Source: CAYSTL01 sp964516805 (lineage in GTDB: Archaea; Thermoplasmatota; Thermoplasmata; Halarchaeoplasmatales; Halarchaeoplasmataceae). Taken from it: 64,000 bases of DNA. Made by a program: the position numbers and the translations under genes. Below the pieces are notes generated by a model. That model did no database searches and was not told the origin of the DNA. It saw only the letters and a list, made by a program, of their open reading frames with translations. This document shows positions 1 to 8,654 of the stretch, one piece after another (the stretch's first letter is position 1; every line of letters starts with the position of its first letter). Where the stretch lies: the NCBI GenBank assembly GCA_964516805.1, contig CAZEXI010000005.1, positions 1 to 64,000 on the forward strand, read 5' to 3'.

Positions 1-872
1 GGTGTGACCATCTGTTCAGCCAGATCTTCACCGATACTCAACTTACCTTCTCCATCCAAAGAATCCATCAATTCTATCATCATCTTGGAAAGATCAATAG
101 GAGTCGACCACAATCCAGCAGCAGCCAGATACGGATAGACCGCTCTTTTCTCTTCTAGAACTTCATTCTTAGTATGACCAAAGGCGAAGTTAGACAGATC
201 ATCGAACTCAAATGGATGCTTGAAGTAACTGTTCTCCATACCTAGAGGACCAAACACCAGTTCATCGGCCAATTCAGAAAAATCTTTTCCAGTAACATCT
301 TCTAACAACTGCTCTACCACGCAGTAACCTGTATCTGAGTACTCCGCTCCACCACCAGGAACATATTTCACTTCTGCTCTCTCGGGTAAGTATCTAGTTT
401 TTCCGTTCAATATATCTATCAATTCAGGGAGATCATCCCTATCATCATACGGTCTGAAACTTTTTTCAGGATCCATAAATCCACCTTGATGACTCAATAA
501 CCAACGTAAAGTGACCTTGTTCTGAGCAGTGAATTTGTTCTTACTGACTTTCCAATCCTGTAAATATTCGTTCACATCTTCGTCCAAGTTCAACTCATCT
601 CTACCAACTAGTTCCAACACCACCATCGCAGTGATGAACTTACTCATGGAACACGCGTGAAAGACAGAATCCACATCGACTTCTCTATCGGTGCTGTCCT
701 CAAGAACACCGTAACCTTTACTCCAATCTATCTCACCATCATCGATAACGCTGATACTCATACCAGGTAAATTATACTCTTCCATCCGATCAAACAGATC
801 CATGGACTCTTCCTTCGAATCGTCCATGAGATTCTGCTCAACTTGTTTTATTCTATTAGCCATATCCACCAT
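1..872 (-). CDS. Serine hydrolase, beta-lactamase/penicillin-binding-like family (partial, C-terminus outside window)
   Basis: An open frame runs from an ATG at 872 through the left edge of the window, so about 290 residues are visible and the C-terminus is missing. The SxxK nucleophile motif is S75-M-S-K78, inside ACSMSKFITAM. A YSDTGY segment about 90 residues later fits the second catalytic motif (usually YxN; here the third residue is Asp). The family (class C beta-lactamase-like esterases and DD-peptidases) hydrolyses amide or ester bonds by an acyl-serine intermediate. No signal peptide is visible, so a cytoplasmic esterase-like role is more likely than cell-wall work. Substrate is unknown. 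The ATG at 872 follows an in-frame stop at 894-896; a TTG at 881 is the only upstream alternative. Confidence 0.8.
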   Translation of the reverse strand, partial: MVDMANRIKQVEQNLMDDSKEESMDLFDRMEEYNLPGMSISVIDDGEIDWSKGYGVLEDSTDREVDVDSVFHACSMSKFITAMVVLELVGRDELNLDEDVNEYLQDWKVSKNKFTAQNKVTLRWLLSHQGGFMDPEKSFRPYDDRDDLPELIDILNGKTRYLPERAEVKYVPGGGAEYSDTGYCVVEQLLEDVTGKDFSELADELVFGPLGMENSYFKHPFEFDDLSNFAFGHTKNEVLEEKRAVYPYLAAAGLWSTPIDLSKMMIELMDSLDGEGKLSIGEDLAEQMVT

Positions 873-937
873 GTCATCCAACTCATATTTTATTCAAAAT
901 AAAATACTGTTTATTTCTTTTTTAAAAGAGTTATATA

Positions 938-1339
938 TCAGACAATCCACTCTCTTTCAACAACATCTACGTCATCAAAATCTTTGTCTTCAGAGGTGAT
1001 TGTATTTGATTTTTTATCTAAAGCACAGGCAAGATGTATTGAATCTCTTGGATCCAATTTATATTTTTTTATCAATTTGTAAGATTCCCAAAGTAAAGAA
1101 GTGTCAACAGTTACAAATTTTAAGTTCCTCATTTCTAACATAGCCCTAACAATCTCCAAGGCACTGTCCACGTCTTTTTCTTTTTTAACTATCCAAAAGA
1201 CTTCATCAAATGTGAGAGAGGATGTATAGGATACTTCTTTTCCTACACGAACATCCTCTAAAAATTTTCTAGCTTTTTCTCCTCTTTCATCATCATAAAG
1301 TGCAGCATAGATGAATAAATTTGAATCGATATAAGTCAA
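938..1339 (-). CDS. vapC: PIN-domain ribonuclease toxin, VapC-like
   Basis: A 133-residue PIN-domain protein. The acidic metal-binding residues expected for the family are present: D5 (YIDSN), E46 (FDEVFW), D99 (DPRDSIHLA) and D118/D120 (SEDKDFDD). VapC-type PIN proteins cleave RNA, often tRNA or rRNA, and are held inactive by the antitoxin encoded just upstream. The start is a TTG that overlaps the TGA stop of the antitoxin gene (TTGA), an arrangement typical of translational coupling in toxin-antitoxin pairs. The RNA target cannot be read from the sequence. Confidence 0.88.
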   Translation of the reverse strand: MTYIDSNLFIYAALYDDERGEKARKFLEDVRVGKEVSYTSSLTFDEVFWIVKKEKDVDSALEIVRAMLEMRNLKFVTVDTSLLWESYKLIKKYKLDPRDSIHLACALDKKSNTITSEDKDFDDVDVVEREWIV

Positions 1340-1593
1340 TTTCTTTCCTCCAATTCTGATTCGTAGGCTTCATGTGGATGTATATCTCTAGTAACTTTTT
1401 TACCCTTTTTAGCAACTTTTTCAAATACTTTTTCGGTCTCTTCATCTTCTCTTTTTATCAATATGCCGTCTTCAGTATATTCAAATTCAACCTTACTTCC
1501 TGGTCTGATGTTCATCTCATCACGGAAATCTTTAGGTATTACAACCTGTCCTTTTGGACCTACTTTCCTCTCTTTACTAAACATTCTAACCAC
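1336..1593 (-). CDS. vapB: AbrB/MazE-type antitoxin, VapB-like
   Basis: A protein of 85 residues with an N-terminal SpoVT/AbrB swapped-hairpin DNA-binding domain (KVGPKGQVVIPKDFRDEMNIRPG) and a charged C-terminal tail that probably wraps the toxin. It overlaps the PIN toxin gene by 4 bp. By family knowledge it should neutralise the toxin and repress its own operon. A TATA-like stretch at about 1616-1624 places transcription start near the GTG at 1593; an in-frame ATG lies at 1584, so translation may be leaderless from the GTG or start three residues later. Confidence 0.87.
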   Translation of the reverse strand: MVRMFSKERKVGPKGQVVIPKDFRDEMNIRPGSKVEFEYTEDGILIKREDEETEKVFEKVAKKGKKVTRDIHPHEAYESELEERN

Positions 1594-1619
1594 AAGTTAT
1601 ACTAGATTCTTACTTTTAT

Positions 1620-2174
1620 TTATACCTTGTTGATTCTAAGTAAAAATTTGTCTAAATCTTCTCTAACATCTTCTAACTCGATAATATTTCCAGAAATAGA
1701 ATTCTCCCCATACTTATGACTCTGAAGCAGGAAAATTTCATCCAGATCATCTTCCAACATTTCTACAATATTCACAGCATCTCCACCACCAGCTTCCTCA
1801 TTACCTACGATGATGTAATTCTTATCTACATCCTTGTATCTCTCGTAAGATTTCCCGTCAAAAACACACTGAGAACGCTCTCTGAAGGCGAAGTATTTGG
1901 AACATGGTGCGCCGCTGTAAACGGGTACTGCAAATATCACGGAATCGTATTTCATGATCTCTTCATACAGTTCAACAACATCGTCGTTTTTAGGACATCT
2001 AGAACTGAAACATTCGTAGCTGCAGTGATAGCAGCTCTGTATTTCGTAATCTGTTATCTCTATCAGTGAATTATCCACCTCATCCTCATCTAATCTATCA
2101 GAAATATACTCCAAAACGCCAACACAGTTACCTGGTTCTTCACGTCCACTAAAAGAGATCAATAATACACTCAT
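1620..2174 (-). CDS. Flavodoxin-fold NAD(P)H:FMN oxidoreductase with a compact Cys motif, iron-sulfur-flavoprotein-like
   Basis: About 184 residues with a flavodoxin-like start (SVLLISFSGREEPGN, the phosphate-binding loop) and an FMN-loop region AVPVYSGAP near the middle. Between them is a cysteine cluster, CYHCSYECFSSRC (C-x2-C-x3-C-x4-C), resembling the compact motif that binds a 4Fe-4S cluster in archaeal iron-sulfur flavoproteins. Such proteins move electrons between ferredoxin and acceptors such as oxygen or peroxide. The ATG at 2174 is preferred over the upstream TTG because a TATA-like element at about 2199-2208 lies 28 nt before it, suggesting a leaderless message. The cofactor assignment is inferred from spacing only. 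Confidence 0.72.
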   Translation of the reverse strand: MSVLLISFSGREEPGNCVGVLEYISDRLDEDEVDNSLIEITDYEIQSCYHCSYECFSSRCPKNDDVVELYEEIMKYDSVIFAVPVYSGAPCSKYFAFRERSQCVFDGKSYERYKDVDKNYIIVGNEEAGGGDAVNIVEMLEDDLDEIFLLQSHKYGENSISGNIIELEDVREDLDKFLLRINKV

Positions 2175-2257
2175 ACGGACCGTCAATCCATTGAATGATT
2201 AAATACTTGTTCATAAAACTCCAAATGACCTTAATATTTTTCCAAATTTCCTATAGC

Positions 2258-3556
2258 CTATCTCAACAACCATAACCATACTGGTAAAACTTCAATTTCT
2301 GTACCGTTTAATTCTATTAGGTCTTTTTCATCCTCTGTGAGAATAAAACCTTTATCTATATCGTATTTATCCATAGCCTTTTTCAATCCTTCTATCTCTC
2401 TTTCCTGAGTACCTTCTAAAGTCCATGTGACCTGAAAAGCCTCTTTAAGTTCATCCTTAACTTGGACTAAAAAGTCACATTCAGCATCACTGTTTGAATA
2501 AAAAAGTTTTTTATTTCGTCGTTTCATCTCTAAAAACACCACTGTTTCTAGTGCTCTACCCAATTCTTTAGAAAAATTAAACCTGATCGCATTTACTAGA
2601 CCAGTATCTATAGGATAAACTTTCCTAGGATTTCTTTTTCTTTTTTTTCTACTATAGGAATATTTTTCCAAATCGAAAAGAAAGAAAACCTTCTTAGCGT
2701 AAGAAAAATAATTTGATAGCGTAGTTTTACCCACATTGTGACCCATGGATTTTAGATTATTCCTTGACTGTGTGAAAGACATTAAACAACCAAAATTATC
2801 CATTCTCATCTTGATAAAATCCTCTAAAACTTGAATTTTATCGATATTAAAACTTTCTATGATATCCTTGTAAAATATTGTAGAGTAATATTCTCTCAAT
2901 ATCTCTTCCTTACGTTCTTCATTATCTTCTAAAACTACTTCTGGGAAGCCCCCATGGAATAGATATTCATTAAAAGCATTTTTTAAAGATGATTTCTTTC
3001 TAGCGTTATAATAATCTCTTTCACCATCAAATGTGATATCTTTAGTTTTAAGGAATTCTTTAAAAGAAAAGGGAAAAACTACCCGATTTAATGACCTACC
3101 TCTTAAACTTGTAGATAACTCTGAAGGCATGACTTTAGAGGATGATCCAGTTAATATTAATTTTATATCCTTTTCTCTTTCATCGATTCTCCTACACCAC
3201 CTTTCCCAATTAGGTACAGACTGTATTTCATCTAAAAATAAATAAATCCTGCCTTCTGAAGGATCCATTATTTCGTAATAGATCTCAAGTAACTTTGATA
3301 ATTCGTCACCATTTAATGGATATAATCTTTCATCTTCAAAATTTATATACAGTAAATTATCTTCTGGTACATACCCTCGTAATTTTTTTATAATTTGATA
3401 ACACAGATAAGTTTTTCCAGCTCTTCTAGGTCCTGAAATAGTTAATATTTTATCTGATTCGATCAATGATTCATCAAAATTTCTTTCGATTAAATCTGGT
3501 ATTTTGAAGTTTGACCAATAAGAGATTATCTGTTTTAATTTCTCAGATGTTTTCAT
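2258..3556 (-). CDS. AAA-type ATPase with DUF4143-like C-terminus
   Basis: A 432-residue P-loop protein. Walker A is SGPRRAGKTYL near residue 42, Walker B is YLFLDEIQ near residue 106, and a sensor-like LTGSSS follows. The second half has the winged-helix and restriction-fold-like region typical of the AAA_14/DUF4143 family, with a D-AECDFLV motif (SNSDAECDFLVQ) resembling a PD-(D/E)xK nuclease core. The family is common in archaea in many copies per genome; its biological role is not established. The gene is monocistronic, with an unusual repeat-rich promoter region upstream. Lys-rich stretches (RKKRKRNPRK) suggest nucleic-acid contact. Confidence 0.88.
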   Translation of the reverse strand: MKTSEKLKQIISYWSNFKIPDLIERNFDESLIESDKILTISGPRRAGKTYLCYQIIKKLRGYVPEDNLLYINFEDERLYPLNGDELSKLLEIYYEIMDPSEGRIYLFLDEIQSVPNWERWCRRIDEREKDIKLILTGSSSKVMPSELSTSLRGRSLNRVVFPFSFKEFLKTKDITFDGERDYYNARKKSSLKNAFNEYLFHGGFPEVVLEDNEERKEEILREYYSTIFYKDIIESFNIDKIQVLEDFIKMRMDNFGCLMSFTQSRNNLKSMGHNVGKTTLSNYFSYAKKVFFLFDLEKYSYSRKKRKRNPRKVYPIDTGLVNAIRFNFSKELGRALETVVFLEMKRRNKKLFYSNSDAECDFLVQVKDELKEAFQVTWTLEGTQEREIEGLKKAMDKYDIDKGFILTEDEKDLIELNGTEIEVLPVWLWLLR

Positions 3557-3568
3557 ATTTTTACCTAC

Positions 3569-3655
3569 TTTGTCTTATTGACATGACAAATATATATAAT
3601 TTTGTACTATTTATAAGACAAATAACGCATATTACGTTTTATTGACAGGACATGT
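3569..3655 (-). promoter_or_regulatory. Promoter region of the ATPase gene with repeated GACA-type motifs (possible operator)
   Basis: Read on the minus strand, a TATA box lies at about 3590-3600 ahead of the ATPase start at 3556. Around it, ATTGACATGACA at 3577-3588 recurs as ATTGACAGGACA at 3641-3652 (11 of 12 identical, 64 bp apart). GACAAAT occurs at 3585-3591 and again at 3617-3623 (32 bp apart), and TTTGTC at 3569-3574 makes an inverted repeat with GACAAA at 3585-3590. The spacings are multiples of 32 bp, about three helical turns. A regulator binding here would overlap the transcription start. No regulator is identified. Confidence 0.4.
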
Positions 3656-4393
3656 TCATAAACAAGTTATCAACCGATCTTTTTCAAAACATCTTGGTAG
3701 ATATTCTAACGAAAATATCTTGAAATTATCGTCAACAAATTCGACCTCAACATCTAGTTCCCTATCTATCAGACACGCATACATACCAGCGTTATCAGCA
3801 CCTACAAAATCAGCACCATAAGAATCACCAACATAAACACATTCATCGTGATCCACACCCATTTTATCAACTATCTCATCGAAAACCGGTTTCTCTGGCT
3901 TAGCTATACCGATATCTCCTGATATGACCACTTCCTCAAAGTGATCTTCGATACCAGTATCTCTTAGTTTCTGCCTCTGCTGCGAAGAATCACCATTTGA
4001 TAAAATAGCCAATCTATATCCATCCAAACTATCTAAACAATCTAAAACATCAGAAAACAGTTCCCAACCTCTTTCATAGGCATCCAAGTAAAAATCGAAG
4101 TATTCTCTAGCTGTCTTTTCATCGATTTTTCTACCAGCTCTCTCGAACACCCCTTTGACTCTCAGCACTCTCTGCTCTTCAAATGTGACATCACCATCCA
4201 AATACTTCTTCACATTCTAATTGTGTTCCTTTTCCCAGATCTCTTTGAATTTTTCTAAGGCCGCTTCACTATCACTAAAATGCTTTCCATAGAACTCCTC
4301 TATACCTTTTTCAATAGCTAATTGATGATCTACCAGTGTCCCATCTATATCGAATACAACAGCTTCTATCAACTGGTTCAACTCCTCAACCAT
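3656..4393 (-). pseudogene. HAD-family phosphatase split by one in-frame TAG codon
   Basis: Two pieces of one HAD hydrolase lie in the same frame, separated only by a TAG at 4217-4219. The N-terminal piece (4393 down to 4217) carries motif I, VVFDIDGTLVDH. The C-terminal piece (to 3656) carries motif II, AILSNGDSS; the motif III Lys, IAKPEKPVF; and motif IV, VYVGDSYGADFVGADNAGM. So all catalytic motifs are intact and the reading frame is otherwise open. The family removes phosphate from small metabolites (YjjG/pyrophosphatase-like members). TAG ends several other genes here (for example at 30596, 36154, 53771 and 56834), so genome-wide readthrough of TAG is unlikely. A GTG at 4213 could restart the second half, but without motif I it would be inactive. 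It follows the HtrA gene by about 24 bp. Confidence 0.75.
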
Positions 4394-4416
4394 ATGCAAT
4401 ATAAACTATTTTAATA

Positions 4417-5532
4417 CTATCCAGGTCTTACACCAAGGATTACCTCTTTTTGTATGTACTCTCCATCCCGATATACAGTAAAAACCACAGTGTCTCCAGG
4501 TGATCTCTTATCAAGATTACAGATAAGCTCATCATTACTCCGTATAGATTTGTTATCCATACTGACTATAATATCACCGTTAACAAAGATAGACATTCCC
4601 TGATATTCAGTTCTCTCAGCGGCATCCATACTGGCATTATCTGCAGGACCATCTCCAACAACATCAATCACCATAACGCCTTTACTTGCATTACCGCTCA
4701 GTGCCATATAATCTGCCATCTCTTCATTTACCGGGAGCATGGTTATACCCAACCACGGATGGTTGTATTCTCCATCGTCTATCAGGCTGTCTGCAACTTT
4801 CTTTACTTTGTTCGATGGTATAGCAAAACCAACATTATCTCCTTCTTTAGCACGGTTCACACCAACGACTTCACCTTTCATATTCAGCAAAGGGCCACCT
4901 GAATTCCCAGGATTCAGAGGCGCATCGGTCTGAACAACGTTAGGTATAGAATAACCACCTTCTGTAGACACTAATCTTCCTGTTGCACTGACTATACCGT
5001 GAGTCACGCTCCCTGATAATCCAAACGGATTACCTATAGCTATGACCTGCTGACCAGGAACCAACTTGGATGAATCAGCCATTTCAAGAGGTTCAGCAGA
5101 AAAACCTTTTTCATCCGACATCTTGGACACCTTAAGAACAGCTATGTCTGAATACTTGTCTGTACCCACCAGTGTAGACGATACCCTTGCACCGTTAGAG
5201 AACACTACATCTATGTCATTAGCACCTTTGATAACATGATGATTCGTTATGATATGACCGTTTTCATCATATACAAAACCAGAACCTTGACCAGCTCCTG
5301 TAGCTGTGGTCACTTTAATAGATACTACTGAATCAGATACATTCAGGTACAGTCCCGAATAAACTTTTGAGGAGTTATCCAGTGAATCCGGTATCCTATA
5401 TTCTGGACTTACTACTTTTACACCACCTAAATCAAATATATAGATCGCACTGCTTCCTACTGACGCACCAGCTAAAAAAGCGATCACCAGTAAAACTGAT
5501 ACTTTTTTCCAATAGCTATCACTATTCATCAT
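4417..5532 (-). CDS. htrA: HtrA/DegP-type serine protease with PDZ domain, membrane-anchored
   Basis: About 371 residues. An N-terminal hydrophobic segment (VSVLLVIAFLAGASVGSSAIYIF) serves as signal anchor, placing the protease outside the membrane. The trypsin-like domain has the full triad: His in ITNHHVIKG (about residue 99), Asp in YSDIAVLK (about 129) and Ser in NPGNSGGP (about 211). A single PDZ domain follows, from about residue 255, for binding C-terminal peptides. The family degrades or refolds damaged envelope proteins. A purine-rich SD (GAGAGGAA) precedes the start; ATG at 5532 and ATG at 5529 are adjacent in frame, with a TTG at 5538. A TATA-like element is at about 5558-5567. Confidence 0.93.
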   Translation of the reverse strand: MMNSDSYWKKVSVLLVIAFLAGASVGSSAIYIFDLGGVKVVSPEYRIPDSLDNSSKVYSGLYLNVSDSVVSIKVTTATGAGQGSGFVYDENGHIITNHHVIKGANDIDVVFSNGARVSSTLVGTDKYSDIAVLKVSKMSDEKGFSAEPLEMADSSKLVPGQQVIAIGNPFGLSGSVTHGIVSATGRLVSTEGGYSIPNVVQTDAPLNPGNSGGPLLNMKGEVVGVNRAKEGDNVGFAIPSNKVKKVADSLIDDGEYNHPWLGITMLPVNEEMADYMALSGNASKGVMVIDVVGDGPADNASMDAAERTEYQGMSIFVNGDIIVSMDNKSIRSNDELICNLDKRSPGDTVVFTVYRDGEYIQKEVILGVRPG

Positions 5533-5575
5533 ATTCAAATTCCTCTCTCAAGCATATAAATTTTAGCTTTTTAAC

Positions 5576-6196
5576 TCATAGGTCATGCATATATGCAAAA
5601 CTGAAAGTCAGGACTATTGAAAATCCAATAAATAACCACACGTTTACGAACCAGCTCAAAGCTATTATCCCGTAAAGCATACTCCTCCTGCCCATTGTAT
5701 ACTGCCGGTTTCCGGTTATGAACAGTTTCCTAAGATATAGAACAGCATCTAAACCTTCTATCTCTTTCAGTTTGCCTCGATCACTCCTCACAAGATAAGT
5801 AAGCTGGGTAAGATATCTCAAAGAAAGTAAGAAATTGAGTATAGAATATCCAAGAGTAAAAACTATCAACCATACAGGATAATCTCTCCTAGCTAGGTTC
5901 AGATGGAATTCGTTGATCACACTACCAACGTTTGCAAAATCTAAAAGAAAGCCCATCAATATCGCAGCTATCGTTGCTAGAAAAGTGATAGCCATTATCA
6001 TATTCCTAACCTGATGTACTACCAAAAGATAGTCACCATCCTCTATCGATCCTTCAAGCCAGCTTTCCACACATTTATCTATTCTTCCCTTCTTTGTATT
6101 ATAACGTTCCTGAGCAGTGACCCAAAAGTAGATCTGATGATAACCGAATAAACAAGCTGCAAATACAATTAAAGCTGCAATAGTCGATACCTGCAT
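5576..6196 (-). CDS. DUF599-type multi-pass membrane protein
   Basis: A protein of 206 residues with about four membrane helices. The segment QVRNMIMAITFLATIAAILMG matches the hallmark RN-x-IMA-x-TFLA-x-x-A of the DUF599 family, and the N-terminal HQIYFW is typical too. The family is conserved in bacteria and archaea but has no agreed function. It sits just upstream of htrA on the same strand, separated by about 43 bp, so the two may be co-transcribed. Nothing in the sequence suggests an enzymatic site. Confidence 0.8.
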   Translation of the reverse strand: MQVSTIAALIVFAACLFGYHQIYFWVTAQERYNTKKGRIDKCVESWLEGSIEDGDYLLVVHQVRNMIMAITFLATIAAILMGFLLDFANVGSVINEFHLNLARRDYPVWLIVFTLGYSILNFLLSLRYLTQLTYLVRSDRGKLKEIEGLDAVLYLRKLFITGNRQYTMGRRSMLYGIIALSWFVNVWLFIGFSIVLTFSFAYMHDL

Positions 6197-6254
6197 CTAT
6201 TCACCGATATATACAATATGCTCAACGTAATATTATATTTTTGCTAAAAATCAT

Positions 6255-6848
6255 TTATCTGCTGAAATTGTACTTCCTTCTTAACTTAGTTATTATCTGA
6301 GTTCTGGTCCATTTGTCATTTAAAAATTCACTTTCCTCGTCTATCGTTTCGATTATCTCTTTAAAATTTTTGTAGTTCTCTAACCGGAGTGCAAATATGT
6401 AATCATTATTCATTTCTCTCATCAGATAATAACAATCTGACATGGCTATAGATATATACGAAGGCTTCCTACCAGACTGAGAACCCATGGTAGCTGCATA
6501 AGACGTTGAAAGGGTGGTATAATAAAAATCTGGGTCATCAGTATCTTCTTCTTTCACTTCACCCATCAATTTGCCTTCCTTTTTAATCAAAGATACGTAA
6601 GTAACATTCTCAAAGTCCAAAAGTTGTTTTAAAGATCCAAGTAAAAGCTTGTCAACTTCTTTATCTGCAGATGTTGATTTCTCTTCATTTTCTTCCTCCT
6701 CTTCTATCTCAACTTCTTCAGATTGCTCAATAGATTCTTCTTCAGCTTCTTCCTGGTCTCCAAATTTAAATTTGAAAAAATCTGGGTCTTCCTGCTCTTC
6801 TGAGATGTGTATTCCTCCTGAAGGGGATATCAAAAAAAGTAGGCACAA
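6255..6848 (-). CDS. Roadblock/LC7-domain protein with acidic N-terminal region
   Basis: The last 130 residues resemble the roadblock/LC7 fold: an amphipathic helix (LLLGSLKQLLDF), then strands with VTYVSLIKKEGKLMGEV, then the LSTSYAATMGS helix. That helix parallels the SATIYGAG and SATIFGAA segments of the two roadblock proteins near 57 kb. The N-terminus is a 45-residue run of Glu and Ser, probably disordered. Roadblock proteins usually regulate small GTPases or ATPases as dimers. The start is odd. The TTG at 6848 lies upstream of the start expected from the TATA box at 6851-6860, and the strong SD AGGAGG (6814-6819) is 7 nt before an in-frame ATC at 6806, with no ATG or GTG nearby. Coordinates use the TTG by convention. 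Confidence 0.78.
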   Translation of the reverse strand: MCLLFLISPSGGIHISEEQEDPDFFKFKFGDQEEAEEESIEQSEEVEIEEEEENEEKSTSADKEVDKLLLGSLKQLLDFENVTYVSLIKKEGKLMGEVKEEDTDDPDFYYTTLSTSYAATMGSQSGRKPSYISIAMSDCYYLMREMNNDYIFALRLENYKNFKEIIETIDEESEFLNDKWTRTQIITKLRRKYNFSR

Positions 6849-6903
6849 CCATATATATATTTTTTAACTCTAAATTCTAAAATTTAAAAAAAAAGAAAAA
6901 GGT

Positions 6904-7728
6904 TTAGAGATCCTTCCTGTGGAACCAGATCATCCCTATGATAAGTGGTATCACTATCCACAGCGCAAGTGCTACCAAAAGTACAGGATAAGTCATCAGC
7001 TGAGGTAGATCACCAGCATTGCCTGTCAATTTATTCATGGTCATGCTGAAGGACCCATTTGGATTTAACAAGGTACCAAAGTAATACCATGTTGGGTACG
7101 TTACTTCTGAAACACTTTGAGGCATCTCCCATCCTGTAGCCATAAGCCCACCTATCATTATGAAGTCCCATACGAAATTGAACACGATCCATATGAATAC
7201 TCCACCTGCCAAAGCCCTGCTCTTTCGTGATACAAGAGAAGACATGAACATGGATATAGAAAGGTACGCTAATCCGAAGAGTACTGCCATCACAATATAC
7301 GACATATATAGGTCCACATTACTGAAGCCCTGATTTAAACCAACAACAATACCACCTATACCCAATCCACCTACGATGGAAAGAGTGATAACAGCTGATA
7401 AACCGATCAGTTTTCCAGTAAGAACATCCTTTCTACTTAATTCAGATGTGAGTAAAAGACCGATGGACTTGGATTCGACCTCATTTACAACCGTTTTATA
7501 ACCCATTATAATGGCTATGATAGATATCATAGTGATCACAAGTGAAGAATACATGGCTATCGATTTCAGACCTCCAGATGAACCTGGTTGAACAGTTTCA
7601 TAGATGGATACCAGCAGTGTAACACCTATAAAAAGCAGGCTTACGAGTAGTACCCATTTAGACCTGATATTGTCCATGAATTCTTTCTTAGCAAGATTCA
7701 TGACCGCACCTTTTCTGTTTCCGTACAT
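6904..7728 (-). CDS. ABC-2 type exporter permease
   Basis: About 275 residues with six predicted membrane helices. It has the N-terminal pattern MNLAKKEFMDNIRSKW typical of NosY/Nat-type ABC-2 permeases and the cytoplasmic E-x-x-S-x-x-x-L-L-L-x-x-x-x-S-R motif (EVESKSIGLLLTSELSR). It pairs with the ATPase gene immediately upstream, which ends at 7728: the two overlap in TGATG. An alternative start at 7701 has a better ribosome site (AAGGTG five nt before ATG) and would give the usual family N-terminus. Substrate unknown; relatives export small molecules, peptides or copper-chaperone partners. Confidence 0.9.
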   Translation of the reverse strand: MYGNRKGAVMNLAKKEFMDNIRSKWVLLVSLLFIGVTLLVSIYETVQPGSSGGLKSIAMYSSLVITMISIIAIIMGYKTVVNEVESKSIGLLLTSELSRKDVLTGKLIGLSAVITLSIVGGLGIGGIVVGLNQGFSNVDLYMSYIVMAVLFGLAYLSISMFMSSLVSRKSRALAGGVFIWIVFNFVWDFIMIGGLMATGWEMPQSVSEVTYPTWYYFGTLLNPNGSFSMTMNKLTGNAGDLPQLMTYPVLLVALALWIVIPLIIGMIWFHRKDL

Positions 7729-8654
7729 CAATTTCCACTTCCGTTGGTGTATCTAAGGAAAATGTCTTCTAGGTCTCCTTCTTCAGTTTTAAAGTCCTGG
7801 ACGGTCAGTCCATTATCCTCTATCTTCCTGAGTACAGCAGTTTTATATTCACTGTCACAAACCACCTCAAGTCTATTTCCTTTTCCTTTAAACGAACGTA
7901 TCCTCTCATCTCTATCGAGCACTCCTGCTGCCTTTCTAAAGTTTCCAGATAATCTCAAACTCATCTTTGTAGGTATGTCCAACCTATCTCTCAAGTTATC
8001 TACTGAATCGATGGCTCTCAGTTTACCGTCGGATATTATACCGACTCTATCAGCCACTTCCTGCACATTTGGCAATATATGTGAAGAAAAGAATACCGTT
8101 CCACCTTTGTCAGTGTAATACTTGACCAATCTCTTGACCATAGTGATCGCTGTTGGATCGAGTCCAGATGTTGGTTCGTCTAGTACTAATAAAGGAGGAT
8201 CCCCCAATAGTGCCTGAGCCAATGCTATCTTCTGAGCCATTCCTTTGGAATATTCACCTATCTTTTTATCAGCAGCTTCAGTCATACCGACCTGCTTCAG
8301 CAATCTATCTACCTCACCCTCCGGAGCGTTCCTCAATTTTGCGAAGAATTCTAATGTCTCTCTGCCTGTCAGGTTGCTGTATAACTTCATGTATTCAGGT
8401 AAGTAACCAACTCCCAGGAGTGCTTTTCTTCTCTGTTTACGAACAGATTTACCCATGATACGTATATTTCCTTCACTAGGTTTGATCAGACCAAGTATCG
8501 ATTTGATCGTGGTAGTCTTCCCAGCACCATTGGGTCCAAGGAAACCGAACACTTCTCCCTTCTTGATCTCTAGATTGACGTCATCGACTGCCAAGAAGTT
8601 ACCATATCTCTTCGTAAGTCCTTCTATCCTTATCAAAGAGCCATTATTTCTCAT
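7728..8654 (-). CDS. ABC transporter ATP-binding protein
   Basis: About 308 residues. Walker A is GPNGAGKTTT, the signature is YSKGMAQKIALAQAL, Walker B is LLVLDEPTSGLDP and the H-loop is FFSSHIL. It is the CcmA/NosF type, with a C-terminal extension after residue 220 that is typical of ABC-2 partners. The ATG at 8654 is chosen because a strong SD (AAGGAGG) ends six nt before it; this SD lies within the 3' end of the preceding gene, so the three minus-strand genes (8644-9027, this ATPase, then the permease) form one operon. Confidence 0.94.
   Translation of the reverse strand: MRNNGSLIRIEGLTKRYGNFLAVDDVNLEIKKGEVFGFLGPNGAGKTTTIKSILGLIKPSEGNIRIMGKSVRKQRRKALLGVGYLPEYMKLYSNLTGRETLEFFAKLRNAPEGEVDRLLKQVGMTEAADKKIGEYSKGMAQKIALAQALLGDPPLLVLDEPTSGLDPTAITMVKRLVKYYTDKGGTVFFSSHILPNVQEVADRVGIISDGKLRAIDSVDNLRDRLDIPTKMSLRLSGNFRKAAGVLDRDERIRSFKGKGNRLEVVCDSEYKTAVLRKIEDNGLTVQDFKTEEGDLEDIFLRYTNGSGN

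Noticed and set aside
1336..1339. Frameshift between the VapB-like and VapC-like genes
   Set aside because: The 4-bp overlap with TTGA is the usual coupled arrangement in toxin-antitoxin pairs.
4217..4219. Pyrrolysine insertion at the TAG in the HAD gene
   Set aside because: TAG is used as an ordinary stop at the end of several intact genes in the window, and no Pyl-related gene is seen.
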